Source: Atherinomorus stipes
Taxonomy: Eukaryota; Chordata; Actinopteri; Atheriniformes; Atherinidae
Assembly: GCA_023101725.1 (NCBI GenBank)
Contig: JALJCO010008739.1
Span: forward strand, 62,001 to 126,000
DNA length: 64,000 bases
Direction of reading: 5' to 3'
A program made the position numbers and the translations under genes. The notes beneath the pieces were generated by a model that was not told the origin of the DNA, made no database searches, and worked only from the letters and a program-made list of their open reading frames with translations. Every line of letters begins with the position of its first letter. Within the stretch, counting starts at the first letter, position 1. Below, in pieces: positions 1 through 11,693 of the stretch.

Positions 1-2155
1 ACCTGTGTTGCCTATATTCTTTATTATCAGTTACTAAAATAACAACTTTACACTTTTAAAGCAGATTTGAGTCTATTTTGGCTACCATTCCTGTTTCTTC
101 CTCCTCTTTAGATCAAAGGTAGAAAGATATGTGCTGCAAATGCAGCATAGCTTTCTAATTTGTGAACTCCAGGGTGTGAATATGAGACACACCGCTTACA
201 ACTAAACATACTGTATATCTTTATTGTCCCATATTAGACAGTAAAATGATCCATATAGGCTGTTTAACAAATATTATTTTGTTTGTGGATTCTTTCTTTT
301 ATTTAAAAATTATAAAAGCAAACTATAGTGAGAAGGACAGAGAGGAAAAATGAAATGATATCATGTGGTGATGCCAAGACTAAACAAATAGACACACAGG
401 CTGACGTCCATATGAAATGCTAAGGTTGAGAGAGCCTGTGTGGAGCTGTCCATTCAGTCCAGTGGTATACAGCAAGCTGCATTCAGGGACATACCAAGAA
501 CAGCACACTGTTTAGATAAATGAATTAAAGGCTAACATGCTCTCCAATCACCAACACGCTCCTTTGTTTTGCAAAAGGGAAAAACCCCCCCTCACCAAAT
601 GCATCTCATTCAAAACTGATTAAACTTCCATACACAAATCTAGACATGCATCATGTCAGGAGGCATTGCAAGAGTGGAGAGATGCTTTCACACATCCACA
701 GAGTGGACTGAAAAATTATAGCGAGGAGCGCAACCTGATCTCACAAAAATATGTGACATGAGCAGGAGCAGCCTTACTCATTTACATGTCCCAGACACAT
801 AACTGCTTCAAATAACAGTATGTACCACTGACACGGAACATTGTGCCATGGTAAGTCAATGGTGAAGCTTTTCGTGTCCCCAGACACAAATTTTTCTGCT
901 TTAAATAACTTACTGTTGACACGTAAAACTGTGCAATGTAAAATCAACAAGTCCCCCCCCCCAAAAAATCACACCCATATTAGGTCATTTGTGCATGCAC
1001 AAAAATACGGACTATATTGCGGTTTCAGTATCAACTCAGTTTATATATGTGATCCATAGTTTTTTTCATTTTGACGTAGCCTATATTCCTATAAGTTTTT
1101 TGGTTAGATATTGCCTGGGGAAACCAGGAAATGATCTCCTAAACCTGTGGATGATGGACTACTGCTCTGTGTCCAAGTCTATAGATGGGTTTCCTGTTTA
1201 CAAACATTGGCAGTTGCGCGAGCAACCAGGAGGCCAAAAACCTGTTTGTACTGCAGTCTACGGCCAAATACATCATTCATAAAAAGGAAAAGTAACCTGA
1301 TGAAACAAGCAGAGATCGTTGCGTTTTAAATGATATTGTATCAATCTATATTTGATGACAAATAAAAAAATACTGACTCATCGTTACTGTTTTGTGTTGC
1401 TATAACCATTATACTAACTTGGCAAGAGAGTCGTCATCTGGAAACGGCATTTTCTTGTTAAAACATGGATATTATTATTTGAAATTTGCCTGGAAAACTT
1501 GAGTTAGAAAGCGGCTTAAACTTTCGTTTAGGCTCTTTGTTTAAATCATAATAGGCCACAACAGTCTGCAGTCTACAGCAGATTTAGGCTCTGCTCTGTT
1601 GTCTTCACCATACAGGAGCAACTTTCACTAATCTGGGATTAAACCAGGCAAAGATGACATCATCACTACGTTTGGAAAGGTAGATTCCAACTGTTAGGGA
1701 CTCACCTGCGTTACTGTCGGTAAGTCTAGCTGCTTGTGTGACGTTATGCTTAATTGTGTATGAAATCCTGGTAGACAGTAGACAGACAAGCTAACTGCTA
1801 ACAAGGCTAACGGTAATAACTCAAACTTACAACTCCCGTATTTCGTGTTAAATCCCTGGAATGCGTTGTTCTGTGACGCTCCACAATCAGTTTTTCTCTC
1901 CATTTTCCATGTCTGAGCTGAAGAGCTGTCACACACAGCTGCAGGATATTACAGCGTTGTGATGCAGCTGTGGGCCGCTCAGCCTGGTTGTGATCAATGA
2001 CTGGAGGCGGCGGTGATACCAGTCTCCCGATTAGAACACGGGAATAATTTCTGCCACCACGGTGGTTTAATCCTACATGGTGACCATGGTCAAAGACTAA
2101 ATAAATCATGTACCTGGACCTATTTTCTAGCATGAAATATGTTCGTTAACTCACA

Positions 2156-2671
2156 CAGACAGTTTTGGTGCAACTTGGATTCCTTCAGGAGATATTTAGA
2201 TCCACTTGAAATCAGCGTATGTCCAATATAATGGAAGTGATGGGGTAACTGCGTGCAGCCTCTTGATAAGGCATTATCTGCCACAAACTCCTTCATTTCA
2301 CCAAAGTTTTGTTACAAAACATTAGTCGGGCCCCCCCCTGTGAGCTCAAAGCAGCTTTTTTGTGGTGATTCGTCCTTATTTACAGACTTTTTTTTTACTG
2401 CGATGGCTTTGATGATGTCACTATTATGCGACACCATAACAAGTAAATGTCTGTAAATAAGGACGAATCACCACGAAAAAAGCCATTTCGAGTTCACAGG
2501 GGGGTCCGACTAATGTTTTGAAACAAAACATTGGTGAAATGAAGGAGTTTGTGGCAGATGTCTTATTTAGAGGCTACAAGTGGTTGCCCCATCACTGCCA
2601 TTATATTGGACATACGCTGATCTGGATGTGGATATCTCCCGAAGGAATTCAAGTTGCACCAAAACTGTCTG
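2156..2671. repeat. Fold-back (palindromic) element, arms ~225-230 bp
   Basis: Arms 2156-2387 and 2449-2671 are near-perfect reverse complements, starting CAGACAGTTTTGGTGCAACTT at the outer end, around a loop of about 61 bases. The transcript or single-stranded DNA would form a very long hairpin. No coding content. Confidence 0.85.
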
Positions 2672-2718
2672 GGTAAAAAATAATAGAAAAAAAAAGAAAA
2701 AAAAAAAAAAGCTCCCCT

Positions 2719-3163
2719 TTAAAGACACACAACGTAACTTTTCCACCTTAAAAAACTGCGCCTCTGACTCGTTTTGAGCAACATTCATTATGTGCATCTT
2801 CGAGCTGTCACCACCCAGGGCTCAGAAACAGAAGTATATAAGTTTCCCAACCGGGACGCGACTGTGACGTTGCAGCCGACTATTGGTTGCGCACCGCGTC
2901 ACTTACTAGGATATGAACAAGGTATCAACACTGCAGGTGTTTTGAACATGCATAAAGTCGGTTTCGGTAAAGAAACGCAAGGAAAATTTACCAGAGGAAG
3001 AGAGGAAAAGAAAGAGAGGAAGAGACAGAACAAGAGTCAGGATAAGACTGTCTTTTACTGGCTGAATCACAATGCAGGTACGAGCAAGATGGATGCTAGT
3101 TTAGCCGCCGATAGGGGGCGCGTCACTGAGAAAACTGCTTAAACTTCCATTGTGTGTCTTTAA
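2719..3163. mobile_element. TTAA-flanked MITE, family J, copy 1
   Basis: Ends read TTAA-AGACACACAACG and (reverse) TTAA-AGACACACAATGG. TTAA duplications are the mark of piggyBac-type insertion. A second copy in opposite orientation is at about 18064-19052. The interior ORF 2774-3142 has no recognisable domain. Confidence 0.7.
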
Positions 3164-3461
3164 CGTTTTGGTTTTTGTAACCAGGACTTAAAAATTATAT
3201 TTTCACGACATTTTCACATCATATCATGACCACATCTGCATTAAAAGTTGAGTCTTGCATATAAAGCACACGTCTTTTCATAGTTCAATAATGCTTTTCC
3301 TGTGTTTCCTGGCCATTTGGACTCATCTATTCCTCATGAGCTGCCATCATGCACCGGATAGATGCATTTCTTCCCCAACGTCACCTGAATTACCTCAGGC
3401 ACTGTCATCCAGCTCTGCAGAGATAAGAGTTGCAGGCCAATATGACCTAATATGGGCGATT

Positions 3462-3556
3462 TTTGAAATGAAATGAAATGAAAAATACTTTATTCATCCC
3501 CGAAGGGAAATTCAGTATTGTAAAAGCTCACTTTTTTTTTTTTTTTTTTTTTTTTA
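3462..3556 (-). repeat. LINE 3' tail fragment with poly-A/T run
   Basis: On the minus strand the sequence reads TTTCCCTTCGGGGATGAATAAAG and then repeats of CATTT, a 3' tail typical of fish L2/Rex-like LINEs. A T run on the plus strand follows (3532-3555). 5'-truncated, no coding part. Confidence 0.6.
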
Positions 3557-4402
3557 GAAATAAACAAAAAGTCAGTTAGTCTTGTTCTTTAGGGTGATGG
3601 TTGCTGGCAGGAACTTGGAGGAACTTGAACTTGAACTTTTTGGAGGACTTGCTGATTTTACATTGCAGTTTTATGTGTAAGCAGCACGTAATTTGAAGCA
3701 GAAAAGTTAGTTTCTGGTGACACAAAAAGCTTCACCATTGTTCTAACATTGCGCAACTTTACACACCAGTGGCACGTAATTTAAAGCAGTTACGTGTAGA
3801 GGACAGGTAAATGAGTAAGACTGTTCGTGCTCATGTCACGTATTTTTGTGAGATCAGGTTGGTGGGAGCGAGTGCATCTCAAAGGCATTCACTGACAGGA
3901 GGGGGAAAGCACTGACGATGAACAATAGGTAAGGCCATGTGGTATCATCACCATTATTGTCTGAACATTATTAACAACACATCCTGCAGTTCAGCACAAA
4001 CTGTAATCCTCCTCAGCATCTCTAAACAGCCCATGGTGAAAAAAGAAAGAAAATGTGGCTGTTGGGAGGGGAAAAAAAGGCCAACTAGAAAAGTAAAATG
4101 GTTATCTAGCTCTTTGCAAGCACTGCATAAAAGAACAGGGCTGGGCCAAAAACCAGAAACTTTCAGGTGGCATGCTAGAAAAAAAGAAAAATTGTCATTA
4201 TATGAGTTAAAATAATATTTTTCTTATGCTTTCATTTTCAGATTAGGCTTAAAAAAGGCCAAATTCAGTCAAAAGGGTTAATGGAAGCAAGATCCTAAAA
4301 AAACATGGCTGGGAGGAGGAGGAGGAGCAAAAACCAGAAATCTCTTCTTTGCGTTTGAAGGATTTCTTCGGGGATGCTGGGGTGGGGGTGGGGGGAGTCT
4401 AC

Positions 4403-4506
4403 CTGTTCCTCTCGTAGGGCCTGCAGCTTTTTCGTCTTGCTTTGCCGGTAGTATTCCATGATCATCATGGCAGCGTAGATTTTGCCCACCGTCAAGTCTG
4501 TGGCTG
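4403..4506 (-). CDS. cacna1a: Exon 40: IQ-like calmodulin-binding motif
   Basis: 104 nt from the first of two tandem acceptors (CAGCAG), or 101 nt from the second, which starts at 4503 and matches the mammalian length. It encodes (A)[19 protein letters not shown] then [15 protein letters not shown]. The IM-type IQ motif ([13 protein letters not shown]) binds calmodulin for calcium-dependent facilitation and inactivation. The donor is gtagac. The exon ends in complete phase, and the next exon (expected to start DRTPLMFQ in mammals) was not found in 1-4402. Confidence 0.95.
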
Positions 4507-4512
4507 CTGAAA
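4501..4512 (-). promoter_or_regulatory. Tandem NAGNAG splice acceptor before exon 40
   Basis: On the coding strand the intron ends ttttttCAGCAG. Cutting after the first or second CAG changes the protein by one Ala (HKAATDL or HKATDL) without changing frame. NAGNAG acceptors are a known source of single-codon variation. Confidence 0.8.
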
Positions 4513-6482
4513 AAATGACAAGTTACCCTGGAAGATTAGACCGGTGTGAGATGGGACCCTGAGCCGTGGGGGGAATGGGAGTGGGGAGACAAGACACACA
4601 AACACTGACAGAGAAAATACACAATAGCATGCAGAGTACACCAGCAACCGTTAACAGTTATGCTTTAGTGCAGTCCGTACCGGAAACAGAGGTTTATAAA
4701 ATGCTTAGATTTGAAAATTTCCATCTCCAACTGTACAATATTTGCTCAGTGGCAGACAATTCATTTAACTGTATATTTTCATTATTCATTTGCCCTCATT
4801 CACCAGGGATTTAGGAAGAAACTTGTGTATTTAACAGGATTAGATGAAAAAACGGCCTCTCTTGTTTTCAGAGGGTTGGGGTTAAAGAAGAACAGACATT
4901 ACTCAGACTTTATTTCTAATCAAGCTGTCGCTGAAACTGACGTCCACCTTTGTTGCTCAAAAAGAACAACTGTCAAACCATTGCTGGCGTACAACACACA
5001 AATACAACAATACACCACTGTACAACTATAAACGCAGTAAAGCTTGTAGTCTTTTCACAGGCAGATGCTATACTTGTATTCTTATCATTCAACATTTTCT
5101 TATTACTTTGCAAATATCTTCTATTAGTAACTGGCTGAGGACTAGGTAGCCACCTCACAAAGAAACACATGGACACCACAGTCATAGGATTCCCAGAGAA
5201 TAAGCAGCTCAATTTTTTTCTAAAAACTCTGGACACTTATCCCCAGAGTTTGGATGGAACACAGAAACATTTAAAGTCAGAAAAACATTGAGCTCGATCA
5301 ATTTAACTCGGCCGTGCGGCAAAGTTTCTGAATGTGTGGCATCCCTTTCAAAGTGGTGTGGCTGTAAGTCCTCCAAGATTAAAACTTGCATTATAAGAAA
5401 GGTACATACTGTATATGTCATTCTCTTTATGTATGATATAAGTGTATATCTTATATCTTACTTTGAACCATGCATTTAGCCAGAAAAATCCTGGTAAATA
5501 AGCATGCATGATTATGCTGGTTTTAACTCACTTTAGTTAAAAAGCAAACAGATTTATTTTTAAAAATGGTCCTTGATCACACTCTAATAAATATATCTGG
5601 GCAACATGCTCATTATATCCAAATCTAGTTCTCCCTGTAGTGAAAAGACTTCTATAGAGGATCTTCTATAGCAGGCACCCCCTGATACCAGAACCGAGTG
5701 AGTGGGTGGAGAGGTCAGCAGTGCAGGTGTAACAGCCGTGTGGCATGTAAATCCATGTAAGCTGCAGTGTTTTTACATTTATCTGAATGCAAACAAAAAG
5801 GAAGAGCTTGAGCTGATTATTAACTGCAGCATGTAGCTTAGAAAAAAGAAAAGAAAAGGTCTGTGCTAGGGATCCACCATTATAGATTTTTTAGGGCCGA
5901 TACCAGTATTGATATTTTCTCATCAGCCTCAGCCAATGGCTGATAAAACCAGCTGATATTTGGGGTCAATACTACATTTGACTCCCAATTTAATATAAGG
6001 AAGAATACAATAAAAAGTAATTTTACAACTCTTAATATGAAAAACAACAAAGCACTTCAAATAAATATATAAAAAAGAAACTGTGCACTTGTGAACAAAT
6101 ATTAAATAGATATATTAAACTTGTAATGAATATTAGGGATGCAGCAATACAAAAATTCACAGTTTGGTTTGATACTTTAGTGTCACAGTTTGATATTTTT
6201 TTTTATTTATAAAAAAAAAATTACATTTTCATGCCTTTATCAACCCAATGTCGTTTTTTCCACAACAGCTCACCATCAGGGTCATACTCAGCATGAAAGC
6301 TGAAGTAGTTCCAGATGGCAGATCTGAATGTAGTCGAAACAGATCTGCTGAGTTTTCAACACAGCACATCGTCAGAGCACAAGTTGATAAAACAAATCGT
6401 AAAAATCTGTATTGTTCGATATTTGATACGTGGAGGTCATAGTTCGATACGAATACATGTATTGTTGCATCCCTAATATATG

Positions 6483-6554
<72 letters not shown>

Positions 6555-7543
6555 GGGTGCAATGCTACAAAAAATTCACGGTTCGATTTGGTTTCGATAC
6601 TTTTGGGTCACGGTTTGATATTTTTTCGATACCAAATGAAATTTTAATGCCATTTTAACCGCTGTGCCAAAGTTGTTCCAACACTCGAGAAGAATGTAGT
6701 AGGACGAGTAGACGAACAAAGATCTACTGAGTTTTCAACACAAAGCTCATTGTCAGAAGAAAAGTTGATAAAAAAATGAAAAATGCTGTATTGTTTGATA
6801 TTCGATACACTGTGCTCACGGTTCGGTACACACCTGTTGAAAATTTGATATGAATACATGTACTGTTGCACCTCTGATAATAATAATTAAAATAATTATA
6901 ATTATATATATACTGTATATATATATCAGCCAACACACCTGACGTATTGGCCAATGCCGATACCAGCAAAAAAAACCCAAAACCCAGCAAATATCTGCCT
7001 AAAATATTGGCTGGCCGATGTATCGGTCTATCCTTAGTCTGTAGGCAGGCTGAAAGTCGTAAGAGCTCAGACTTGCCTGGCGACTATAATATATAGTACT
7101 TCCAAATCTTGACATGAAAACAGTGAGATATCAGGGAATACTAACAGAACAGATCATGGAAATCTTAATATCGATACCGTTTTCCTAACAGGAACTTAAA
7201 ATTAATTGCAAAAGTGTAAAACTGTCAGGGAGTCCAAAATATTAGCGATACATCACGTGTGGATCCTGAATCGTGATACCTAATTTTGCATACATGGAGT
7301 CAGCAGTTGTGATATTTGCTCCAGGCCACGCATTATTGGACAGATCAGTGAGTGAAAATGTGAAATGGTGGGTGTGTGCATGCGTGCTTGTACACATGTG
7401 TGTGTTTATGCTGTAGTCTGATCAGGAGATGCAAAGCAGTGAATGACACTGACTGGTAGAAGCTGTCCTCTTGGTGATTTGGTGATCGGACACACAAACA
7501 TTACTATGCCCCTCTCTCTCCAACCTGGTTTCCTGTAACTTAC
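4507..7543 (-). other. Intron 39/40
   Basis: 3.0 kb. The half from 5867 to 7036 is nested hAT-like MITEs. The rest (4507-5866, 7037-7543) shows no exon or repeat I can name apart from short A/T runs. Confidence 0.8.
5867..7036. mobile_element. hAT-like MITE with two nested relatives and a TA microsatellite
   Basis: The outer element begins TAGGGATCCACC and ends GGTCTATCCTTA, flanked by GTCTGTGC and GTCTGTAG (6 of 8 match, hAT-type 8-bp duplication). Inside are two related elements, 6134-6475 (TAGGGATGC...GCATCCCTA) and 6552-6877 (TAGGGGTGC...GCACCTCTGA), separated by a TA repeat at about 6478-6551. Both inner copies contain the same TTTTCAACACA and CGATAC-type motifs. No transposase. Confidence 0.7.
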
Positions 7544-7651
7544 CCTTGTGTGGGGTAACCAGCAGGTCCAGAGTCTTCTGTGACAAGTTTGGCCAGATAG
7601 CCATCATCTCCTTTCTTAGCTCTGCATCCATCTGGTGCTTGTCTGCACCAC
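7544..7651 (-). CDS. cacna1a: Exon 39: pre-IQ helix
   Basis: 108 nt, acceptor ...gtacccag, donor gtaagt. It encodes [17 protein letters not shown] then [19 protein letters not shown], plus one base (G) passed to exon 40. It forms part of the long helix that leads to the calmodulin-binding IQ motif. [22 protein letters not shown] is shared with mammalian Cav2.1. Confidence 0.97.
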
Positions 7652-7908
7652 CTGGGTACACCACCACCCAGTTTATCCAAACACAACATTTGCACACAAG
7701 CATACGTCCAAATACATATAAATAAGCAACAAACAGTTTATAAACCCAGGATAAGGAGGTACAGACCAAAACGGAGGCATGGAGCCACAAGATTCCCAAA
7801 GAAATATGCATCCATCCACACATGTACACATTCACCCAAAACAAAAAGTAGTTTGTTAGTGTCCTAAACAGCAGGGATTGGCTACATAATCTACAAAATA
7901 ATCTAGAA

Positions 7909-8105
7909 CAGGGGTGTCAAAGTGATTCCAGAAAGGGCCGTGCGGCTGCTGGTTTTCTCTCCAACCATCAGCAGCACACCAGACTCCACTCAGCTCATCA
8001 AGTGAATCCAGTCTTAACTTGAATACTTGATGAGATGAGTGGAGTCTGGTTGGAAAGAAAACCAGCAGCCACCCGGCCCTTTCAGGAATCACTTTGACAT
8101 CCCTG
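7909..8105. mobile_element. hAT-like hairpin MITE with 8-bp duplication
   Basis: The element starts CAGGGGTGTCAAAGTGATTCC and ends with its reverse complement. Its flanks are ATCTAGAA (7901-7908) and TTCTAGAA (8106-8113). Nearly the whole element is self-complementary. Confidence 0.85.
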
Positions 8106-8175
8106 TTCTAGAACATCCTTGTGAAAGAGAAAAACACAGCAACTCATTGATGAGTTTAGGTTAAAGGAACTAGGG

Positions 8176-8388
8176 CAGGGTTTCCCAACCCTGGTCCTCA
8201 GGGACCCCCGCCCTGCATGTATTCCAGGTTTCCAACTCCACCACACCTGATTCAGATCAACTCAACTGCTCATCAACTTCTTTGCAAGCTGCTAACGAGC
8301 CTTTCATCTTAGTCAGGTGTGTTGAAGTAGGAATATCTGGAAAACCAGCAGGGGTGGGGTCCCTGAGGACCAGGGTTGGGAAACCCTG
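8176..8388. mobile_element. hAT-like MITE with perfect 8-bp duplication AACTAGGG
   Basis: Ends CAGGGTTTCCCAACCCTGG and its reverse complement, common in fish genomes. The target duplication AACTAGGG is perfect at 8168-8175 and 8389-8396, which points to a fairly recent insertion. Confidence 0.9.
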
Positions 8389-8824
8389 AACTAGGGGCAG
8401 GATGAGAAAATGGGACTTGTGAGTGACGTGACTGGCGCTGTGGGTAACTGCAGCCACCAGCCAAGCCAGCATGGGAGCGCGCACAAACGGATGCTGTATA
8501 CTTCATAGTTCCACTTTTTAGTGTCTTTCAGTGAATCCGGGTCGTTTGCTGACGGCAGAAAAATCCATAACTATCTCTTACAGTGTCGCGGGTGCATATG
8601 CAGCGTCAACTGACGTCACATCCGCAGGACAGCGTGGGAAATTCGGCCATCGAATCACCGTGCATTATGCAGCACACAGCCTGTTCAAGGCAACGGAGAG
8701 AGACGTGGGTGGGCTCGTTCTTTTTGGTTTTTAACCCTTTATCGTCCATTAGTATTTAAAAACTGGACATGCGATATCAGTTTTTTCCTCCACAGTGCCT
8801 GCCTCTAGTCCCTTTAACTATACT

Positions 8825-9009
8825 TTAAAGGAATAGTACACCCACAGAATGATGGTCCTTCGTTTTCGACTCAATGAACCCCCCCCCCCCCCCCCCCCGG
8901 GATCTCCGGCTGCAATTGATATATTAAAAAAGTGCTCCAGAGTCTTGCTCAGCATGAGGGTGAGTAAAAAATGAAGGCACATCATTCTGTGGGTGTACTA
9001 TTCCTTTAA
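8825..9009. mobile_element. TTAA-flanked MITE with internal C run, next to exon 38 donor
   Basis: TTAA at 8825-8828 and 9006-9009 flank perfect terminal repeats AGGAATAGTACACCCACAG. A run of about 18 C lies at 8881-8898. The element ends 39 bases from the exon 38 splice donor. Confidence 0.85.
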
Positions 9010-9048
9010 CACAAACAGTAAAAGCATGTTGATATTTTTTGTCCATAC

Positions 9049-9154
9049 CCTTGGCAATCTTTATATCCAGTGCAGTTCGGATCAGCGCCATGAGGGTGGA
9101 GTTAAAATGCACTGTGTTGTCGTCGGCAACCGGCAGATCCATGCGCAGAAGCCT
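9049..9154 (-). CDS. cacna1a: Exon 38: pre-IQ region of C-terminus
   Basis: 106 nt, acceptor ...ccacag, donor gtatgg. It encodes [17 protein letters not shown] and [18 protein letters not shown] plus one base of Gly. The peptide equals mammalian Cav2.1 as I know it and differs clearly from Cav2.2 (RLVRMNMPISNED), so it decides the subtype. It is cytoplasmic. A TTAA-flanked MITE (8825-9009) ends 39 bases beyond the donor. Confidence 0.97.
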
Positions 9155-11693
9155 CTGTGGAAAACCAGTCAGGATGAGAGGATGAGAAAGGGGCGTGTCC
9201 TCACCAAAGCAGGACGTACCTGAACCTCCAGGAAAAGGGAAAGGGAGCGGGGCCGGGGACGGGGTTGAGAGAGCTCCATAGACATCAGCCGGTTGAAGTT
9301 GGACTAGATTTGCCCAGATTTTTATTTCATTCTGATTGTCTATAAGTTAAGGCAACGATGGCCAAGTGGCAAGTCATGGTTTTGAAAAATGCGATAAATG
9401 TGAACTGTGGTTTACCGAGTAGCTGTTGAGCATCAATTCATGTGTTTAGTATGCCATGCAGCTGTTTATGCTACACCGAAGGATCTCCTTGATGCCAACT
9501 TGAACACGTAAGTCTCAGTGTCTCCTGCTTCTCCAGTGATACTCTACAAGACAGCACAGCTATCCGATGCTGCTAAGCAACTGTGAGAGCTGAGAACCAC
9601 AAGGAAGAACAATCAGAGCCAAAAGGCATCTGACCCAACCTGTGCCCATGTTCCCTACATGTGTGAATGCATGTGCGCATTTACACATCTTTGTTGTTAC
9701 ACACATATAGATGTATATATGACAGTCCACATACACCAACCCCCCCACCCCAACATCCCTCCTTGCCCACTAACACACAGTTATTTTTACAGACTGCAAT
9801 TAAGAAAACTTAATTGGAGTCCTTTAGAGACAAAATAGGTTGACTGAAGAACAATAACAGTATCACTGGTGTAATTCTGCTATTTTTTCAGGAGACAGCT
9901 GTGGTTTTATTTAACCAAGGCACCTGCTATTGAGCTCCCCCTACCTGAAAGGAGGTTCCCTATCTTCACGTGTCTCTACCAGGTAAACGGATGGAGAAAC
10001 CTGCAGAACGGACGAAACAAGCTTGGCCTGCTTGCCGTACCTGTTCTGACCAGTTGACGTCCATCGGATTTACCTATGAACATGAGCGTTGGGCACTCAC
10101 GATGGCAGGCACGGCATGGCGTTGGGGTTGTGTTCATGCTTGTGTGTTCCTGAGTGTGTGCGAGTGTCGGGCATGCCCAAAGCCAAGTGTGCGGCAGGCG
10201 AAGGGCATCGGCCAACATCCACAGCGCTCGGCAGGCAACAGGCTTAATGACGCCCACAGCCATGCAACAAAAAGTGCCAGGATTGCATGCATCACCACAC
10301 AACACCCCCAGAGATATTCCCCACAAGTGCGGACAAACGAAGCATGCAGCATGCCTTTACTTCACTCCCATTACCTAAGCCCCAACTCTTCCCATCTACC
10401 CAGCCCACGACTTCCCTAAAACCCACTTTTACAATACAAGCAGCCGTGCATCCGCGCAAAGAGAGTATCCTCAATCCATCTGGATTGATCCGTCTGATTG
10501 ACATATAAATGTATATTTTTATTTATGTTTGCCTCTACAGTTTTACATTCATGGATCCCTTAATCAAAGTCAAATTGAAGAGCACTTTGTGTCAAGTCAA
10601 GATCTCTCTCAATGCCAAACGGGTGCAGTGGATGTCAGAGTTAGAGAGGATTCGAGTTGTGGCATTGCCTGAAAGAAGGAAGAAAAATCATAGAAAAGAT
10701 CAAAAAGAGATGATTTATGTTCGGGGGTTTGTTTGTTTTTTTTTTCGTTTGGTGTTTCGGAGCAACCAGACTTTGTGGTAGCAGTTGTGTAGGGTAAGGG
10801 GATCGGGGTCTACAAAAAGGGGCACATGTTAGGGACAGCTGTTAGTTGAGCTAAACTAGGTGAATCTAAGCTTGGTCATGAGATGTAGTTACAGATAAAA
10901 AGGGAAGGGCGAGAATGCAGAGAGAAAGGAGGGTTGTGAAAACACTGAAATAGCATTAGGAGAAGCAAGAGAACATGGTCGACTGGCGTTGACAGAGAGA
11001 ATTGTGTGAGTAAAAAAAAGAGGCTGAAAATTAAAGAACAGGACAAGATATAAAGACGAGGACTAAAAACAACACTTGACATTTGCTTAGAGGTCAGTTC
11101 GAGAAACAAGGTGCCGTAGCAATAATCAGTTATTGCAGGTTTCTTTCTATGTGTCCACTAAAGAGAAGATCAAGAACTTTGTTTAAAAGTCAAAAGTGAT
11201 CAGTACTGAACCATCTGCACCCTGCTCTAGAAGTCTTTCTGATGTCAAAAAGGCCCTTTAATCCAACTGTAAAAATGAATCTTCCAAAACTTAAAGATTT
11301 AATGGCTGAAATATGTGATGAGGGCCACTGGCGGGACAGGTCGACGCGCTGAAGAAAAAACAGGGAAGCGATCAGAGAGGGGATGTACAGCAGAGAAGAG
11401 AGAGATGGAGGAGTGAAGATGGATCCTGACAGACAAGTGGATGCAAAGGTTGACAGACAGAAGCTTGACAGGGAAAGGCAGAGAGGATGGAAATCAGCTA
11501 AAGATAAGACAGTAAAGAGAAACTGCTAGAGAAGAAAGAAGAAAACAGGAAAGACAAAAGTGACAAAGATAGAAAGAGGCAGGATTGTGTTGCTGACACC
11601 TAGATTCAATTAATCTTATATAAACTTTTATATAAACAGGCTCTGGGCCCACATAACAAACATTACCTTACATAAAAGATAATAGACACTGTA

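Larger units (their letters stand above)
731..3861. mobile_element. 3.1-kb composite with ~220-bp terminal inverted repeats
   Basis: The left arm (731-954) begins CAACCTGATCTCACAAAAAT and is the reverse complement, with scattered mismatches, of 3645-3861. The outer flanks share GGAGCG, a possible degraded target duplication. Inside lie a 0.5-kb fold-back (2156-2671), a TTAA-flanked element (2719-3163) and a LINE tail (3462-3540). No transposase coding was seen, so it is a non-autonomous element carrying later insertions, family unknown. Confidence 0.7.
1..4402 (-). other. Intron downstream of exon 40 (no further exon seen)
   Basis: Searched on the minus strand for the expected next C-terminal exon and none recognised. 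Most of it is the inverted-repeat composite 731-3861. Positions 1-730 and 3870-4402 show no other feature except short purine runs near 4310-4330 and a G-rich stretch 4378-4396. Confidence 0.7.
7652..9048 (-). other. Intron 38/39
   Basis: 1.4 kb, holding three separate MITEs (7909-8105, 8176-8388, 8825-9009). The remaining 8397-8824 and 7652-7900 show nothing recognisable. Confidence 0.8.

Noticed and set aside
2774..3142. 122-codon plus-strand frame inside a TTAA MITE
   Set aside because: The reverse copy at 18064-19052 does not keep the frame, and no transposase motif is present.
1..4402. Possible next C-terminal exon of the channel
   Set aside because: Looked for the reverse complement of the expected peptide (around LMFQRMEPP) and did not find it; it is probably beyond position 1.
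9970..10508. Overlapping frames of 70-149 codons on both strands
   Set aside because: No domain or signal recognised, composition is not coding-like, and frames overlap on opposite strands. They lie in intron 37b/38.
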